Positions 27,903 through 36,318 of a stretch of DNA of 64,000 bases are shown piece by piece. The notes beneath the pieces are model-generated. The model did no database searches, had not been told where the DNA came from, and was given only the letters and a program-made list of their open reading frames with translations. The stretch's first letter is position 1, and every line of letters begins with the position of its first letter. This DNA comes from Cytophagales bacterium (GTDB lineage: Bacteria; Bacteroidota; Bacteroidia; Cytophagales; Microscillaceae). The stretch covers positions 45,738 to 109,737 of the forward strand of contig RDZE01000017.1 in NCBI GenBank assembly GCA_004293905.1, given 5' to 3'. A program made the translations under genes and the position numbers.

Positions 27903-28451
27903 ATGAAAATATACACCAAAACTGGCGACGAAGGAACTACCTCACTCATAGGAGGAACAAGAGTAAGCAAAGCACATATAAGAATACAAGCCTATGGAAC
28001 CATAGACGAACTTAACGCCTACATAGGGCTATTAGCAGACCTTCCCGAAAATCAAAATAGAATCACAACACTCAAAAAAATACAAGACCGACTCTTCACC
28101 ATTGGCAGCCAACTCGCCAACGAATCAGAAAATAATACCTTTAAACTACCCGAACTATACCCCGAAGACATCACAACCATCGAAACACTCATAGACCAAA
28201 TCACCGAAAAAGTACCACCACTACGCTCCTTTGTACTACAAGGAGGGCATCAAACCATCTCATTCTGCCACATAACCCGAACCGTATGCCGCCGCGCCGA
28301 AAGGCACGTCATAGAACTGACCGAACACGAAAAAATTTCAGAAAACATATTACCCTATCTCAACCGATTGTCTGACTATTTATTCGTACTCGCTCGCTTA
28401 CTGCACCACGAACTCCAAATACCAGAAACTCCATGGATAGCGCAAAAATAA
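27903..28451 (+). CDS. Cob(I)alamin adenosyltransferase (PduO type)
   Basis: 182 residues, single-domain PduO-type ATP:cob(I)alamin adenosyltransferase, which makes adenosylcobalamin from ATP and reduced corrinoid. Characteristic blocks: KIYTKTGDEGTTSLIGGTRV (ATP-binding N-terminus), AYGTIDELNAYIG, and the C-terminal RTVCRRAERHVIEL and YLNRLSDYLFVLAR. Length matches the family. No other cobalamin gene is near, so it probably serves a B12-dependent enzyme fed by salvage, such as methylmalonyl-CoA mutase. It is the first gene of an apparent unit with the aminotransferase gene 44 bases downstream. Confidence 0.93.
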   Translation: MKIYTKTGDEGTTSLIGGTRVSKAHIRIQAYGTIDELNAYIGLLADLPENQNRITTLKKIQDRLFTIGSQLANESENNTFKLPELYPEDITTIETLIDQITEKVPPLRSFVLQGGHQTISFCHITRTVCRRAERHVIELTEHEKISENILPYLNRLSDYLFVLARLLHHELQIPETPWIAQK

Positions 28452-28495
28452 TAATCATACATATCACAACACTCTCCAAACCCCTTTAACCCACC

Positions 28496-29566
28496 ATGAT
28501 AGCAACAATGCCCATTAACATCAATAAGGTACAAAAATCACGAATCGATAATGTAGATTTCGAAAACCTACAATTTGGTAAAATCTTCGCAGACCACATG
28601 TTCTCCATAGATTTTGAACAGCAAACATGGCAAAACCCACGAATAGAACCCTACGACAAAATACAATTTGAACCCTCTCTATTAGCTATTCACTACGGGC
28701 AAGCTATTTTTGAAGGAATGAAAGCCTACAGAACTCCTCAAAATGAAATCGTTACTTTCAGACCCCTCGAAAACCTAAAGCGACTCAACCGCTCTGCCGA
28801 AAGAATGTGTATGCCAGCACTCTCCGAAGACCTTTTCATGGAAGCACTCCAACAACTTATCAGCTTAGATAAAGATTGGGTGCCCTCTAAAAATGGCTCT
28901 ACACTCTATATAAGACCCTTCATGTTCGCTACTGACGAATTGGTGGGCATGAACATCTCCGAAACATACCGATTCATGATCATTACCTCTCCCGTAGGAG
29001 CTTACTACGCAGCACCCGTAAAAGTAAAAATAGAAACTGAATACCTTAGAGCCGCCAAAGAAGGAGGCGTAGGCTATGCCAAAACAGCAGGCAACTATGC
29101 CGCCTCTATGTACCCTATGAAATTGGCAAGACAACAAGGCTATGACCAAGTAATATGGACAGATAGCCGCGAAAACAAATACTTAGAGGAGTTTGGTACC
29201 ATGAATATTTTCTTAAAAATCAATGGAAAACTTCTTACACCCGAAACAGGCGATAGCGTACTATCTGGCATCACCCGCGATAGCCTTATCCAATTAGCCA
29301 AACACATGGGAGTAGAAGTGGAAGAAAGAAAAATAAGCATAGAGGAAGTAATAAAAGCCATCAAAGACAACACGCTTGAGGAAGTATTCGGTGCAGGGAC
29401 TGCCGCTGTCATCACACCCATAGCACTCATTGGATACCAAAACACCCAATATACACTCAAACCCTTAGATACCAATAGCTTGGCTTTCAAACTCAAAAAA
29501 GCACTTACCGATATTCAAACAGGAAAAGCCGAAGACATATTCCAATGGATGCACAAATTAGCATAA
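28496..29566 (+). CDS. ilvE: Branched-chain amino acid aminotransferase
   Basis: 356 residues of the fold-type IV PLP aminotransferase family (type II BCAT), which interconverts Val, Leu and Ile with their 2-oxo acids. Recognised blocks: HYGQAIFEGMKAYRTP, RPLENLKRLNRSAERM, YIRPFMFATDE, the PLP-lysine segment GVGYAKTAGNYAASM, and GTMNIFLKIN. An alternative ATG at 28508 (MPININKV) would shorten it by four residues; either is possible, as there is no Shine-Dalgarno to decide. It lies 44 bases after the cobalamin gene. Confidence 0.93.
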   Translation: MIATMPININKVQKSRIDNVDFENLQFGKIFADHMFSIDFEQQTWQNPRIEPYDKIQFEPSLLAIHYGQAIFEGMKAYRTPQNEIVTFRPLENLKRLNRSAERMCMPALSEDLFMEALQQLISLDKDWVPSKNGSTLYIRPFMFATDELVGMNISETYRFMIITSPVGAYYAAPVKVKIETEYLRAAKEGGVGYAKTAGNYAASMYPMKLARQQGYDQVIWTDSRENKYLEEFGTMNIFLKINGKLLTPETGDSVLSGITRDSLIQLAKHMGVEVEERKISIEEVIKAIKDNTLEEVFGAGTAAVITPIALIGYQNTQYTLKPLDTNSLAFKLKKALTDIQTGKAEDIFQWMHKLA

Positions 29567-29599
29567 AATAAATAAATACGAATTTTATCAATCTTATAT

Positions 29600-29631
29600 A
29601 ATACCTTTGTGAATCTTTTCGCAAAGGTATT
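29600..29631 (+). promoter_or_regulatory. Inverted repeat overlapping the lpxB -7 box
   Basis: AATACCTTTG at 29600-29609 and CAAAGGTATT at 29622-29631 form a perfect 10-base inverted repeat with a 12-base spacer. The left arm contains TACCTTTG (29602-29609), a -7 box match, so the repeat would straddle the transcription start of lpxB. It could be an operator or a weak hairpin. There is no downstream T-tract, so a terminator is unlikely. Confidence 0.4.
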
Positions 29632-29650
29632 ATCATTATAAAGACAAACC

Positions 29651-30760
29651 ATGAAATATTATCTCATCGCAGGCGAACGCTCTGGCGATATGCACGCCGC
29701 CAACCTCATGAAAGAAATACAAAAAAAAGACCCAAAAGCACAATTCCGCTTCTGGGGAGGAGATGCCATGAGCCAAATCGCAGGAGAACCCGTAGTACAC
29801 TACCAAAAAATGGCATTTATGGGCATCACCGAAGTAATCAAAAACCTAAGAACCATCTTCCGACTCATAGCCCAATGCAAAAAAGACCTTCTACAATACC
29901 AACCCGATGTAGTCATTCTCATAGACTATGCAGGCTTTAACCTGCGAATAGCCAAATTCGCCAAAAAAAACAACATCAAAACCTTCTTCTACATTTCCCC
30001 TAAAATATGGGCATGGAACACAAAAAGAGCCTACAAAATCAAAAAAATCATAGACAAAATGTTTGTCATTTTCCCCTTCGAAGTAGACTTCTACCAACAA
30101 TTCAACTATAAAGTAGACTATGTAGGCAACCCACTCTTAGATGCCATCGCACAATTCCAACCCAACCCCCAATTCCGTGAAAAATACCAACTAAACCCCC
30201 AACCCATCATCGCACTATTACCCGGCAGCCGAAAACAAGAACTGCACCACATGCTACCCAAAATGTTAGAAGTAAGCCAACAATTCCCCGACTATCAATG
30301 CATAGTAGCAGGAGTTCGAAACCTACCCGAAACACTCTACCAAAATCTGCAACTATACCCCCAAGTACGCATCATCTACGACGATACCTACAACCTACTC
30401 GCCAATGCCGAAGCCGCCATCGTAACCTCTGGCACTGCCACCCTCGAAACAGCACTGTTCCAAATACCACAAGTAGTAGTCTACCAAACCAACCCACTTA
30501 GCTTTTCTATCGGAATCCGACTCGTGAAAATAAAACACTTCTCATTAGCCAACCTCGTGGCACAGAAAGAAATCGTAAAAGAACTCATACAAAATAATTT
30601 CACTGTAAAAAATACCACACAAGCACTCAAAAATATACTAAAAGGCAATTCAGAAAGAGAAAAAATGCTACAAGACTACCAAGAGCTACTGAGCAAAATC
30701 GGGGAAGTAGGAGCTTCCGAACGAACGGCAACACTTATGCTAAAATACCTCAACGAATAA
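29651..30760 (+). CDS. lpxB: Lipid-A-disaccharide synthase
   Basis: 369 residues of glycosyltransferase family 19. The enzyme condenses UDP-2,3-diacylglucosamine with lipid X to form the lipid A disaccharide at the inner membrane. Seen: AGERSGDMHAANLM at the N-terminus, YISPKIWAWNTKRAYKIK, YVGNPLLDAI, the donor-binding ALLPGSRKQEL, and SGTATLETALFQIPQVVVY. Length is normal. It shows that the organism makes lipopolysaccharide. No other lpx genes are in the window; the following gene is convergent. Confidence 0.95.
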   Translation: MKYYLIAGERSGDMHAANLMKEIQKKDPKAQFRFWGGDAMSQIAGEPVVHYQKMAFMGITEVIKNLRTIFRLIAQCKKDLLQYQPDVVILIDYAGFNLRIAKFAKKNNIKTFFYISPKIWAWNTKRAYKIKKIIDKMFVIFPFEVDFYQQFNYKVDYVGNPLLDAIAQFQPNPQFREKYQLNPQPIIALLPGSRKQELHHMLPKMLEVSQQFPDYQCIVAGVRNLPETLYQNLQLYPQVRIIYDDTYNLLANAEAAIVTSGTATLETALFQIPQVVVYQTNPLSFSIGIRLVKIKHFSLANLVAQKEIVKELIQNNFTVKNTTQALKNILKGNSEREKMLQDYQELLSKIGEVGASERTATLMLKYLNE

Positions 30761-30795
30761 AAAAAAGCCTTTTTATCAATCCAGATAAAAAGGCT
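30761..30795 (-). terminator. Terminator of the thioredoxin-like gene (minus strand)
   Basis: A 12-bp perfect stem (30766-30777 with 30784-30795, AGCCTTTTTATC and its complement) with a six-base loop. On the minus strand it is followed by a run of T (A-run 30759-30766 on the plus strand), so it terminates the convergent minus-strand gene. It lies directly after the lpxB stop and may also slow lpxB transcripts. Confidence 0.75.
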
Positions 30796-30833
30796 CATCA
30801 GTGAGTTCCTAAAAAAAATACCATAGCCAATTA

Positions 30834-31286
30834 TTATTTCATTTTTGTTTTCAATACTTCTTCTACTTTTTTCTCATCGTCTTTGAGCATCTCCAAATGA
30901 TTTTGGATAGTAACTACCATCTCGGAAAAATGAACCTTAGAAGTAAGTCTTGCAAAAGGCTGTCCGCTTTCCTGGTCTATCAATACAATAAATCCAGTAT
31001 CAGAAAAACGATTTACCACCTCATCTACACGCAATGCTATAGCCAACAATTCTGTTTGATATTGAGCCGTTTTGTTCGTAAAATCCAAACGTACAAACAA
31101 AACTTCCTTACCATCAAAACGATTTTTCAAGTGTTCAAAAAACACCTGCATCGTTTGGCTATTCTCGCACCATTCCGCAAAGTGCAAAAGCACCATCACT
31201 TTGCCCTTCTTTTTTTTCTTTTTCACAACCAATTCTCTCTTTTTGCTCTTGTTTACTTTTGGTTGCACACTAAACAGTTTAAACAT
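30834..31286 (-). CDS. Thioredoxin-fold protein with a single active-site Cys (WCxxS)
   Basis: 150 residues. A very Lys-rich start (VKKKKKKGK, about 21-29) precedes a thioredoxin-like core: VMVLLHFAEWCENSQTMQVFF (W39-C40-E-N-S43), then VLFVRLDFTNKTAQ and a later DTGFIVLIDQESGQP strand. The usual WCxxC pair is WCENS, keeping the first Cys and replacing the second with Ser. Such monothiol active sites occur in some thioredoxin-like proteins and cannot do dithiol oxidoreduction directly. No signal peptide is evident. It is a single-gene unit with its own terminator. Confidence 0.7.
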   Translation of the reverse strand: MFKLFSVQPKVNKSKKRELVVKKKKKKGKVMVLLHFAEWCENSQTMQVFFEHLKNRFDGKEVLFVRLDFTNKTAQYQTELLAIALRVDEVVNRFSDTGFIVLIDQESGQPFARLTSKVHFSEMVVTIQNHLEMLKDDEKKVEEVLKTKMK

Positions 31287-31371
31287 AATTAATCACAGTT
31301 TTGGTGAAATTTTGATTTTTCTAACTGTTTTTGCTTTATTTATTACATTGTACTGATTAGGGCGCAAAAAC

Positions 31372-31411
31372 AAAAAACCCGAATCAGCGTATTTTAGTAG
31401 GCTCATTCGGG
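31372..31411 (-). terminator. Terminator of the 38-codon small ORF (minus strand)
   Basis: A seven-bp stem (CCCGAAT 31378-31384 with ATTCGGG 31405-31411, read on the plus strand). On the minus strand it is followed by six T, one G and more T (31377 down to about 31366). Its place just downstream of the small ORF implies that a short transcript ends here. Confidence 0.6.
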
Positions 31412-31437
31412 CTTAGGTTTGCTAAAAAAGTGCAACT

Positions 31438-31554
31438 CTAAAAATAGTCAGTCATCACTTTTGTTTGTTTAAAAGTCAAACCGACTCCCGAACTCTCTGC
31501 CTCAGTCCAATTTCCGAAAAAGGAAAAAGAACTTGCTGCAATATCGTGTAACAT
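31438..31554 (-). CDS. Putative 38-residue small protein
   Basis: A short ORF, ATG at 31554 and stop at 31438-31440, reading MLHDIAASSFSFFGNWTE and ending KVMTDYF. It is too short to stand on coding potential alone, but a near-consensus -7 box (TATATTTA at 31583-31576, minus strand) lies 21 bases upstream and a good terminator (31372-31411) 27 bases downstream, giving a neat transcript of about 200 bases. The protein has no Cys, no membrane helix and no recognised motif. It could equally be a non-coding RNA carrying a chance ORF. Confidence 0.35.
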   Translation of the reverse strand: MLHDIAASSFSFFGNWTEAESSGVGLTFKQTKVMTDYF

Positions 31555-31896
31555 AGTTATACGATTTAGTTCTTGTAAATATAGGTGTTTGACTCTCATT
31601 GAATTTTGACTATTTTTGATTTTAAGTGCGCAAAATTACTGCTTTTTTTCTAATTCCCAAATAAAATCACTTTTTTTTTATTTTTAAAACTAATATTACA
31701 AATTCTTCGTAAAAAACAACAAGTGAAAGTATTTTTTTATATAATTTTGCAAAATATTACGGTTACCTTATTCACCCTTACATGTATTAAGTATATCAAG
31801 AGTTATTATTTTTAAATCAGTTACCAGTTGTGCCCCCTTTAATAAATTCTAAAACAACCTTAAAAACAAAAACTCAAGTCAAGTAACATCAAACAA
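31555..31896. other. AT-rich intergenic region upstream of the surface-protein gene
   Basis: 342 bases with no ORF of note on either strand. It holds the possible promoter for the minus-strand small ORF near 31580 and a TAATTTTG box (31742-31749) that may serve the surface protein, giving a 5' leader of roughly 140 bases. I see no repeat or RNA gene. Confidence 0.4.
31742..31749 (+). promoter_or_regulatory. Possible -7 box (TAATTTTG) for the surface-protein gene
   Basis: Matches TAnnTTTG about 148 bases before the ATG at 31897. No TTG is seen at the expected spacing. The leader would be long for this genome. Confidence 0.25.
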
Positions 31897-34800
31897 ATGA
31901 AAAGTTATTATCAAAAAAACACAAAACAAGTGCTAAGTACTTTACTTGGTTTCGTGCTATTTTGTACTTTAGCGGCTATCCAACCCGCGCAAGCACAAGA
32001 AACGACCACAGTACAAGACTTATTACTTACTTCAATGTGCTCTGATGCTCCAGAAGTTTCAAGACGTTGGAGAGTTCGTAACCCTAATAGTTTCCCTATC
32101 AACGTAGATTGGGAAGTATATGGTGCTAACCAAACAGGAAAAGTAGTAGCCCCTCCAGGCGATTCTTACTTTTTCACTAATACAGTAGGCACTACAGGAC
32201 ACCCTAATACCACCAAAATTTATTGGAAAGATGCAAGTAATACACTTAAGTCTACAGTAAAAGCCTCTGGCGGTGCAAAATGTGAGTATCCCTTTGATGC
32301 TTGTAAAGTCGTTTATTATGTAGACCATGGTTCTTCTTCTGATGGTATCTCTAATATCTACACCGTAGATGCTAACCTAACCACCAATGTAGCAACCACT
32401 AAACTCTACACAAGCGTACCTTACAATTCAGTACACATTGCTTTGCATCCTAACGGAAAACGCCTTTATGTAATAGAAGAAGGAGGTAGAAATACTTTCG
32501 GATACATAGATGTAACTACAAAACAATATGTTTTTGTCAGTGAACTTAAATCAGGCAAAATCACCCAAGTAGCTTTCCACCCCAATGGTAAAATCTACTT
32601 TAGCTCTATGGATAGCGATAAAGTTTTCTCTATCAATGACTTAGACGAACCTGTAATTGAAGATTTAGGTCAAGTTACTTACAACGGAGGTATCTTAGAT
32701 ATCAACGGTGCTGACATTGCCTTTACTCAAACAGGAGCTTTCTATTTAGCTACTATCGCCTACAAAGGACAAATATTCCGAATCACAGGCGGAAAAGGAG
32801 CACTACAAGCTGAAAAAATAGGAAACGAACGCAATAGAAGAATCACAGGATTGGCTATTCTTGACAATGGAAAAGGTAGCTTTATTCACTCTTCCAATAG
32901 CCTTAAAGAAATGTCAGTATTAGACATCAATACTGGTGATAGAATCACAGACCTTAAACTCGAAGGCGATATCACTACCATGAACTGGGGCGATATGAGT
33001 AGCAGTTGTATGGAAACAATCACTCCTCCCGATCCTATCGGAGGTTGTTCTGCTGCTGAAGTTGTAGAGTTCAAACAAGGACTCAACTCAAAAGGTACTG
33101 CTGTAGCCCTTGACCGTAGCGACCCTACCAAAGCACTTGGCGCACCACAAGGTGGCGATGCTAAAGGTTCATTCGTATCTTTAGGTTTCAATGGACATAT
33201 CATACTCAAATTCTCTGATGCCATCATCAATGGTAATGGCAATGATTTAAGAGTAGTAGAAACAAGTTATGGCAATCCTACTTGTGCTAAATACCCTGAA
33301 CATGCAGAAGTATTTGCTTCACAAGACGGTGTAAACTGGGTATCTTTAGGTAGCCAATGTTTAGACAGTGAGTACGATTTAGGCTCTTTAGAGTGGGCTC
33401 AATATGTAAAAGTAGTAGATAAATCAAATCCTAAAAGCTTCGGAAACGATGGCGATGGATATGATGTAGATGGTGTAGTTTGTTTGAATGGTTCTAAACC
33501 CGTTCCTACTGCTACTGCTGACTGCGACGAAGTAGTTGGTGGCTCATCTAACCCTACTAATTGGTCTAAAGTTACACTTTCTGGAAAAGCTTGGGGCGAT
33601 GACTCTTTCCGCAATGATAGAGTGAAATTTGATGGCAATGGTACTAATAGCGGTGTAGGTATCGCTGGAGGTCGCTTCCCCGAAGTAGATTACAACAAAG
33701 ATACTCGCGAAAGTGAAGCCATTCGTGTTGATTTCAGAAAAGAATTCACAGGTGCTACTGTAACCCTTAAACGTTTCTACGGCTTAGAAGACGCACGCCG
33801 CGACCAAGCTGAAACAGGTTACTGGATTGCTTATGATAAAGATAACAATGAAGTTGGTAGAGGAGGCTTTACAGGTGTATTACCTCTCAATACAGACGGA
33901 CATTTTGAATTTAGTTTCTCAGCTACCAAACCTTTCGTAGCCGTAGAGTTCTACCCTGGCGTATATACTCAAGCTACTGGAAATGCAACTGCATTCATTC
34001 CTGACAATAGCGACTTCTTGTTGCATAAAATTGTACCTACTTGCAAACCCATACTTGCTTGTGGCGATGTAGTAGGTGGTTCTTCTAACCCTACAAATTG
34101 GGAAAAAGTAACCATCACAGGAAAAGGTTGGGGCGATGCTAACTTTAATACTGAAAAAGTGAAATTTGACGGTTCTGGTACGAACAGTGGTGTTGGTATT
34201 TCAGGAGGTCGTTTCCCTGAAGTAGATTATAACAAACTCACAGGCGAAAGCGAAGTAATTCGTTTCAATTTACATAATACTTTCACAGGTGCTACTGTAA
34301 CTCTCAAACGTTTCTATGGCTTAGAAGATGCACGCCGCGACCAAGCTGAAACAGGTTGTTGGATTGCTTACAATGCTGCTGGCGAAGAAGTAGGACACGG
34401 TAATTTCACGGGTGTAAAAGCATTGGGTACAGATGGACACTTCGAGTTCCAAGTATCTACAAGCGAGCCTTTTACATTACTTGAGTTAAGACCCGGTATC
34501 TATGTAAAAGCTGCTGGAAATGCAACAGCTTACGTGCCCGATAACAGCGACTTCTTGGTACACAAAATCGTACCTACTTGTGCTCCTGTAATTGCTTGCG
34601 ACGAACAAATTGGTGGCTCTGGCTTACCTATTGATTGGTCAAAAGCGAAAATATCTGGCAAGGCTTGGGGCGATACAGAGTTCTCTGCTGAAAAAATTGC
34701 TTATGACAATAGTTCTAATGGAAGAACTGGTATAGGCGTACAAGGTGGAAGACTTCCTCAAATCTGTTACAACAAAGATACTCGCGAAAGTGAAGTATTG

Positions 34801-36216
34801 CGTGTAGATATGGGCAGAGAGTTCAACGGTGCTTACGTAATCCTTAGAAGATTATATGGTTTTGAAGATGACAACAACAGCAAAGCTGAAACAGGTAACT
34901 GGACTGCCTACAACGCTAAAGGCGAAAAAGTAGGAGAAGGTAGCTTTGTAGGTACATTGTCATTGAGTTCTAATGGTAATCATGAGTTTTCTATCAACGT
35001 AGGAAAACCTTTCCAAACTTTAGAATTTAGAGCAGGTGTTTATGCCAACGCAGTAGGTTATGGTATGCTCAATGGCTACCCTGACAATAGCGACTATTTG
35101 GTACATAAAATCATTCCTACTTGTGAGGTAATCACTCCTCAAACTGCCGACTTAGCAGTAGTAAAAACTGTTAATAAAGCACAAGCCCAAGTAGGTGAAG
35201 ATTTGACATACTCTATCAAAGTTACTAATGCAGGTCCTGGTGTTGCTAAAGGAGTAGTACTTACTGATATTATGCCTTCTTCATTGACAAACATCAGAAT
35301 CAATGGTGCTGCTTTCTCAAACAGTACTGCCGATTTAGGTGATTTCAATGTAGGACAAAGCAAAACAGTTACGATTACTGCTACTGCGACTGCTATTCAA
35401 GAAGTACGTAATACTGCTTCGGTATTGGCTAAATCTACAGCAGATAGCAACCCTAATAATAATAGCTCTACAGCCGTAACGCAAGTAAATGGTTGTCCAA
35501 ACTTTGATTTAACAGTAAGTCCTGTAGTAGCTTCTGATGCTGCAGTAGTGTATAATGACTATACCTACGAAGTACAAGTAAGCAACTCTTCTACTACTGC
35601 TGCACAAACTCAAGCAGCTATTACTCTTCCTAATGAAGTAGAACTCATGGAAGCAGTAGTAAGTATCAATGGACAAGAATCAGCAATTAGTGATTTGAGC
35701 CAAATTAACTTAGGTACATTGAGCAATAATGACAATGTGGTTATTCGTGTGAGAATGCAATTTACAAGTGTAGGTGGTTTCAATATCTCTACACAAATTA
35801 CAGCAAGTAATGCTTGTGGTAGTGATGTAAATACTGCTGACAACTCTTTAGTAACTGCTGTAGATGTATCAGAACCTATGTTAGATATTTTAGAAATCAG
35901 TACTGCGGCTTTCGGAGAAGACCAAGTAATACTTTTCCCTAATCCATTTGTTGATAAATTCAATGTGGCATTCCCTGAATCTATTTCAGGCAATGTACGC
36001 GTAAGAGTGTTTAGTGCAGCAAGTGGTAATGTATTATTACGTGAAATACCTATGAACAATGCTACCGAAGTAGAAGTAAGCGTACCTTCAACAATAGGCG
36101 CAGGTCTCTATTTTGTGGAAGTAAGTGTTCAAGAAACTAAAGAGCGCAACGGCTCTATGCGTAATGCTACTACTTCTTATCGTACAATTAAAACATTCAA
36201 AGTAGAAAAACGATAA
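31897..36216 (+). CDS. Secreted surface protein with triple repeat, DUF11 domain and T9SS sorting signal
   Basis: 1439 residues. A signal peptide (about 1-34, ending PAQAQE) is followed by a region of about 370 residues with beta-propeller-like repeats (HPNGKRLYVIEEGG, HPNGKIYFSSMDSD). A discoidin-like segment comes next (about 385-535, AEVFASQDGVNWVSLGSQC). Three tandem repeats of 179 residues begin at Cys543, Cys722 and Cys901, then a DUF11-type domain (about 1083-1200, ADLAVVKTVNKAQ) and a second similar one. The C-terminal 95 residues (LFPNPFVDKFNV, GAGLYFVEV, IKTFKVEK) form a T9SS type A sorting domain. The protein is probably secreted and attached to the cell surface, perhaps for adhesion. 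A terminator follows at 36245. Confidence 0.82.
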   Translation: MKSYYQKNTKQVLSTLLGFVLFCTLAAIQPAQAQETTTVQDLLLTSMCSDAPEVSRRWRVRNPNSFPINVDWEVYGANQTGKVVAPPGDSYFFTNTVGTTGHPNTTKIYWKDASNTLKSTVKASGGAKCEYPFDACKVVYYVDHGSSSDGISNIYTVDANLTTNVATTKLYTSVPYNSVHIALHPNGKRLYVIEEGGRNTFGYIDVTTKQYVFVSELKSGKITQVAFHPNGKIYFSSMDSDKVFSINDLDEPVIEDLGQVTYNGGILDINGADIAFTQTGAFYLATIAYKGQIFRITGGKGALQAEKIGNERNRRITGLAILDNGKGSFIHSSNSLKEMSVLDINTGDRITDLKLEGDITTMNWGDMSSSCMETITPPDPIGGCSAAEVVEFKQGLNSKGTAVALDRSDPTKALGAPQGGDAKGSFVSLGFNGHIILKFSDAIINGNGNDLRVVETSYGNPTCAKYPEHAEVFASQDGVNWVSLGSQCLDSEYDLGSLEWAQYVKVVDKSNPKSFGNDGDGYDVDGVVCLNGSKPVPTATADCDEVVGGSSNPTNWSKVTLSGKAWGDDSFRNDRVKFDGNGTNSGVGIAGGRFPEVDYNKDTRESEAIRVDFRKEFTGATVTLKRFYGLEDARRDQAETGYWIAYDKDNNEVGRGGFTGVLPLNTDGHFEFSFSATKPFVAVEFYPGVYTQATGNATAFIPDNSDFLLHKIVPTCKPILACGDVVGGSSNPTNWEKVTITGKGWGDANFNTEKVKFDGSGTNSGVGISGGRFPEVDYNKLTGESEVIRFNLHNTFTGATVTLKRFYGLEDARRDQAETGCWIAYNAAGEEVGHGNFTGVKALGTDGHFEFQVSTSEPFTLLELRPGIYVKAAGNATAYVPDNSDFLVHKIVPTCAPVIACDEQIGGSGLPIDWSKAKISGKAWGDTEFSAEKIAYDNSSNGRTGIGVQGGRLPQICYNKDTRESEVLRVDMGREFNGAYVILRRLYGFEDDNNSKAETGNWTAYNAKGEKVGEGSFVGTLSLSSNGNHEFSINVGKPFQTLEFRAGVYANAVGYGMLNGYPDNSDYLVHKIIPTCEVITPQTADLAVVKTVNKAQAQVGEDLTYSIKVTNAGPGVAKGVVLTDIMPSSLTNIRINGAAFSNSTADLGDFNVGQSKTVTITATATAIQEVRNTASVLAKSTADSNPNNNSSTAVTQVNGCPNFDLTVSPVVASDAAVVYNDYTYEVQVSNSSTTAAQTQAAITLPNEVELMEAVVSINGQESAISDLSQINLGTLSNNDNVVIRVRMQFTSVGGFNISTQITASNACGSDVNTADNSLVTAVDVSEPMLDILEISTAAFGEDQVILFPNPFVDKFNVAFPESISGNVRVRVFSAASGNVLLREIPMNNATEVEVSVPSTIGAGLYFVEVSVQETKERNGSMRNATTSYRTIKTFKVEKR
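33520..35126 (+). repeat. Three tandem 537-bp coding repeats
   Basis: The Cys codons that open the repeats lie at 33523, 34060 and 34597, exactly 537 bases apart twice. Each unit reads V/IGGS-x-x-P-x-x-W-x-K and G-x-x-W-G-D, then G-x-x-G-G-R-x-P, ETG-x-W, F-x-G and PDNSD-x-L-x-HKI-x-PTC. Units 1 and 2 are much closer to each other than to unit 3, at both protein and DNA level (for example the GLEDARRDQAETG block), which suggests a recent duplication on top of an older one. Confidence 0.9.
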
Positions 36217-36244
36217 TATTTTTGATATAAACTTTTAAAAAGAA

Positions 36245-36274
36245 AAGCCTGACCTGAATGGGTCGGGCTTTTTT
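36245..36274 (+). terminator. Rho-independent terminator after the T9SS surface-protein gene
   Basis: A ten-bp stem with one T-G wobble (AAGCCTGACC 36245-36254 with GGTCGGGCTT 36261-36270) and a six-base loop, running into TTTTTT. It separates the surface protein from uvrA, whose likely -7 box (TATTTTTG, 36277-36284) begins right after it. Confidence 0.85.
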
Positions 36275-36318
36275 ATTATTTTTGTACTTTCAATCTCTAC
36301 TCAATCACAATCTTTTTC

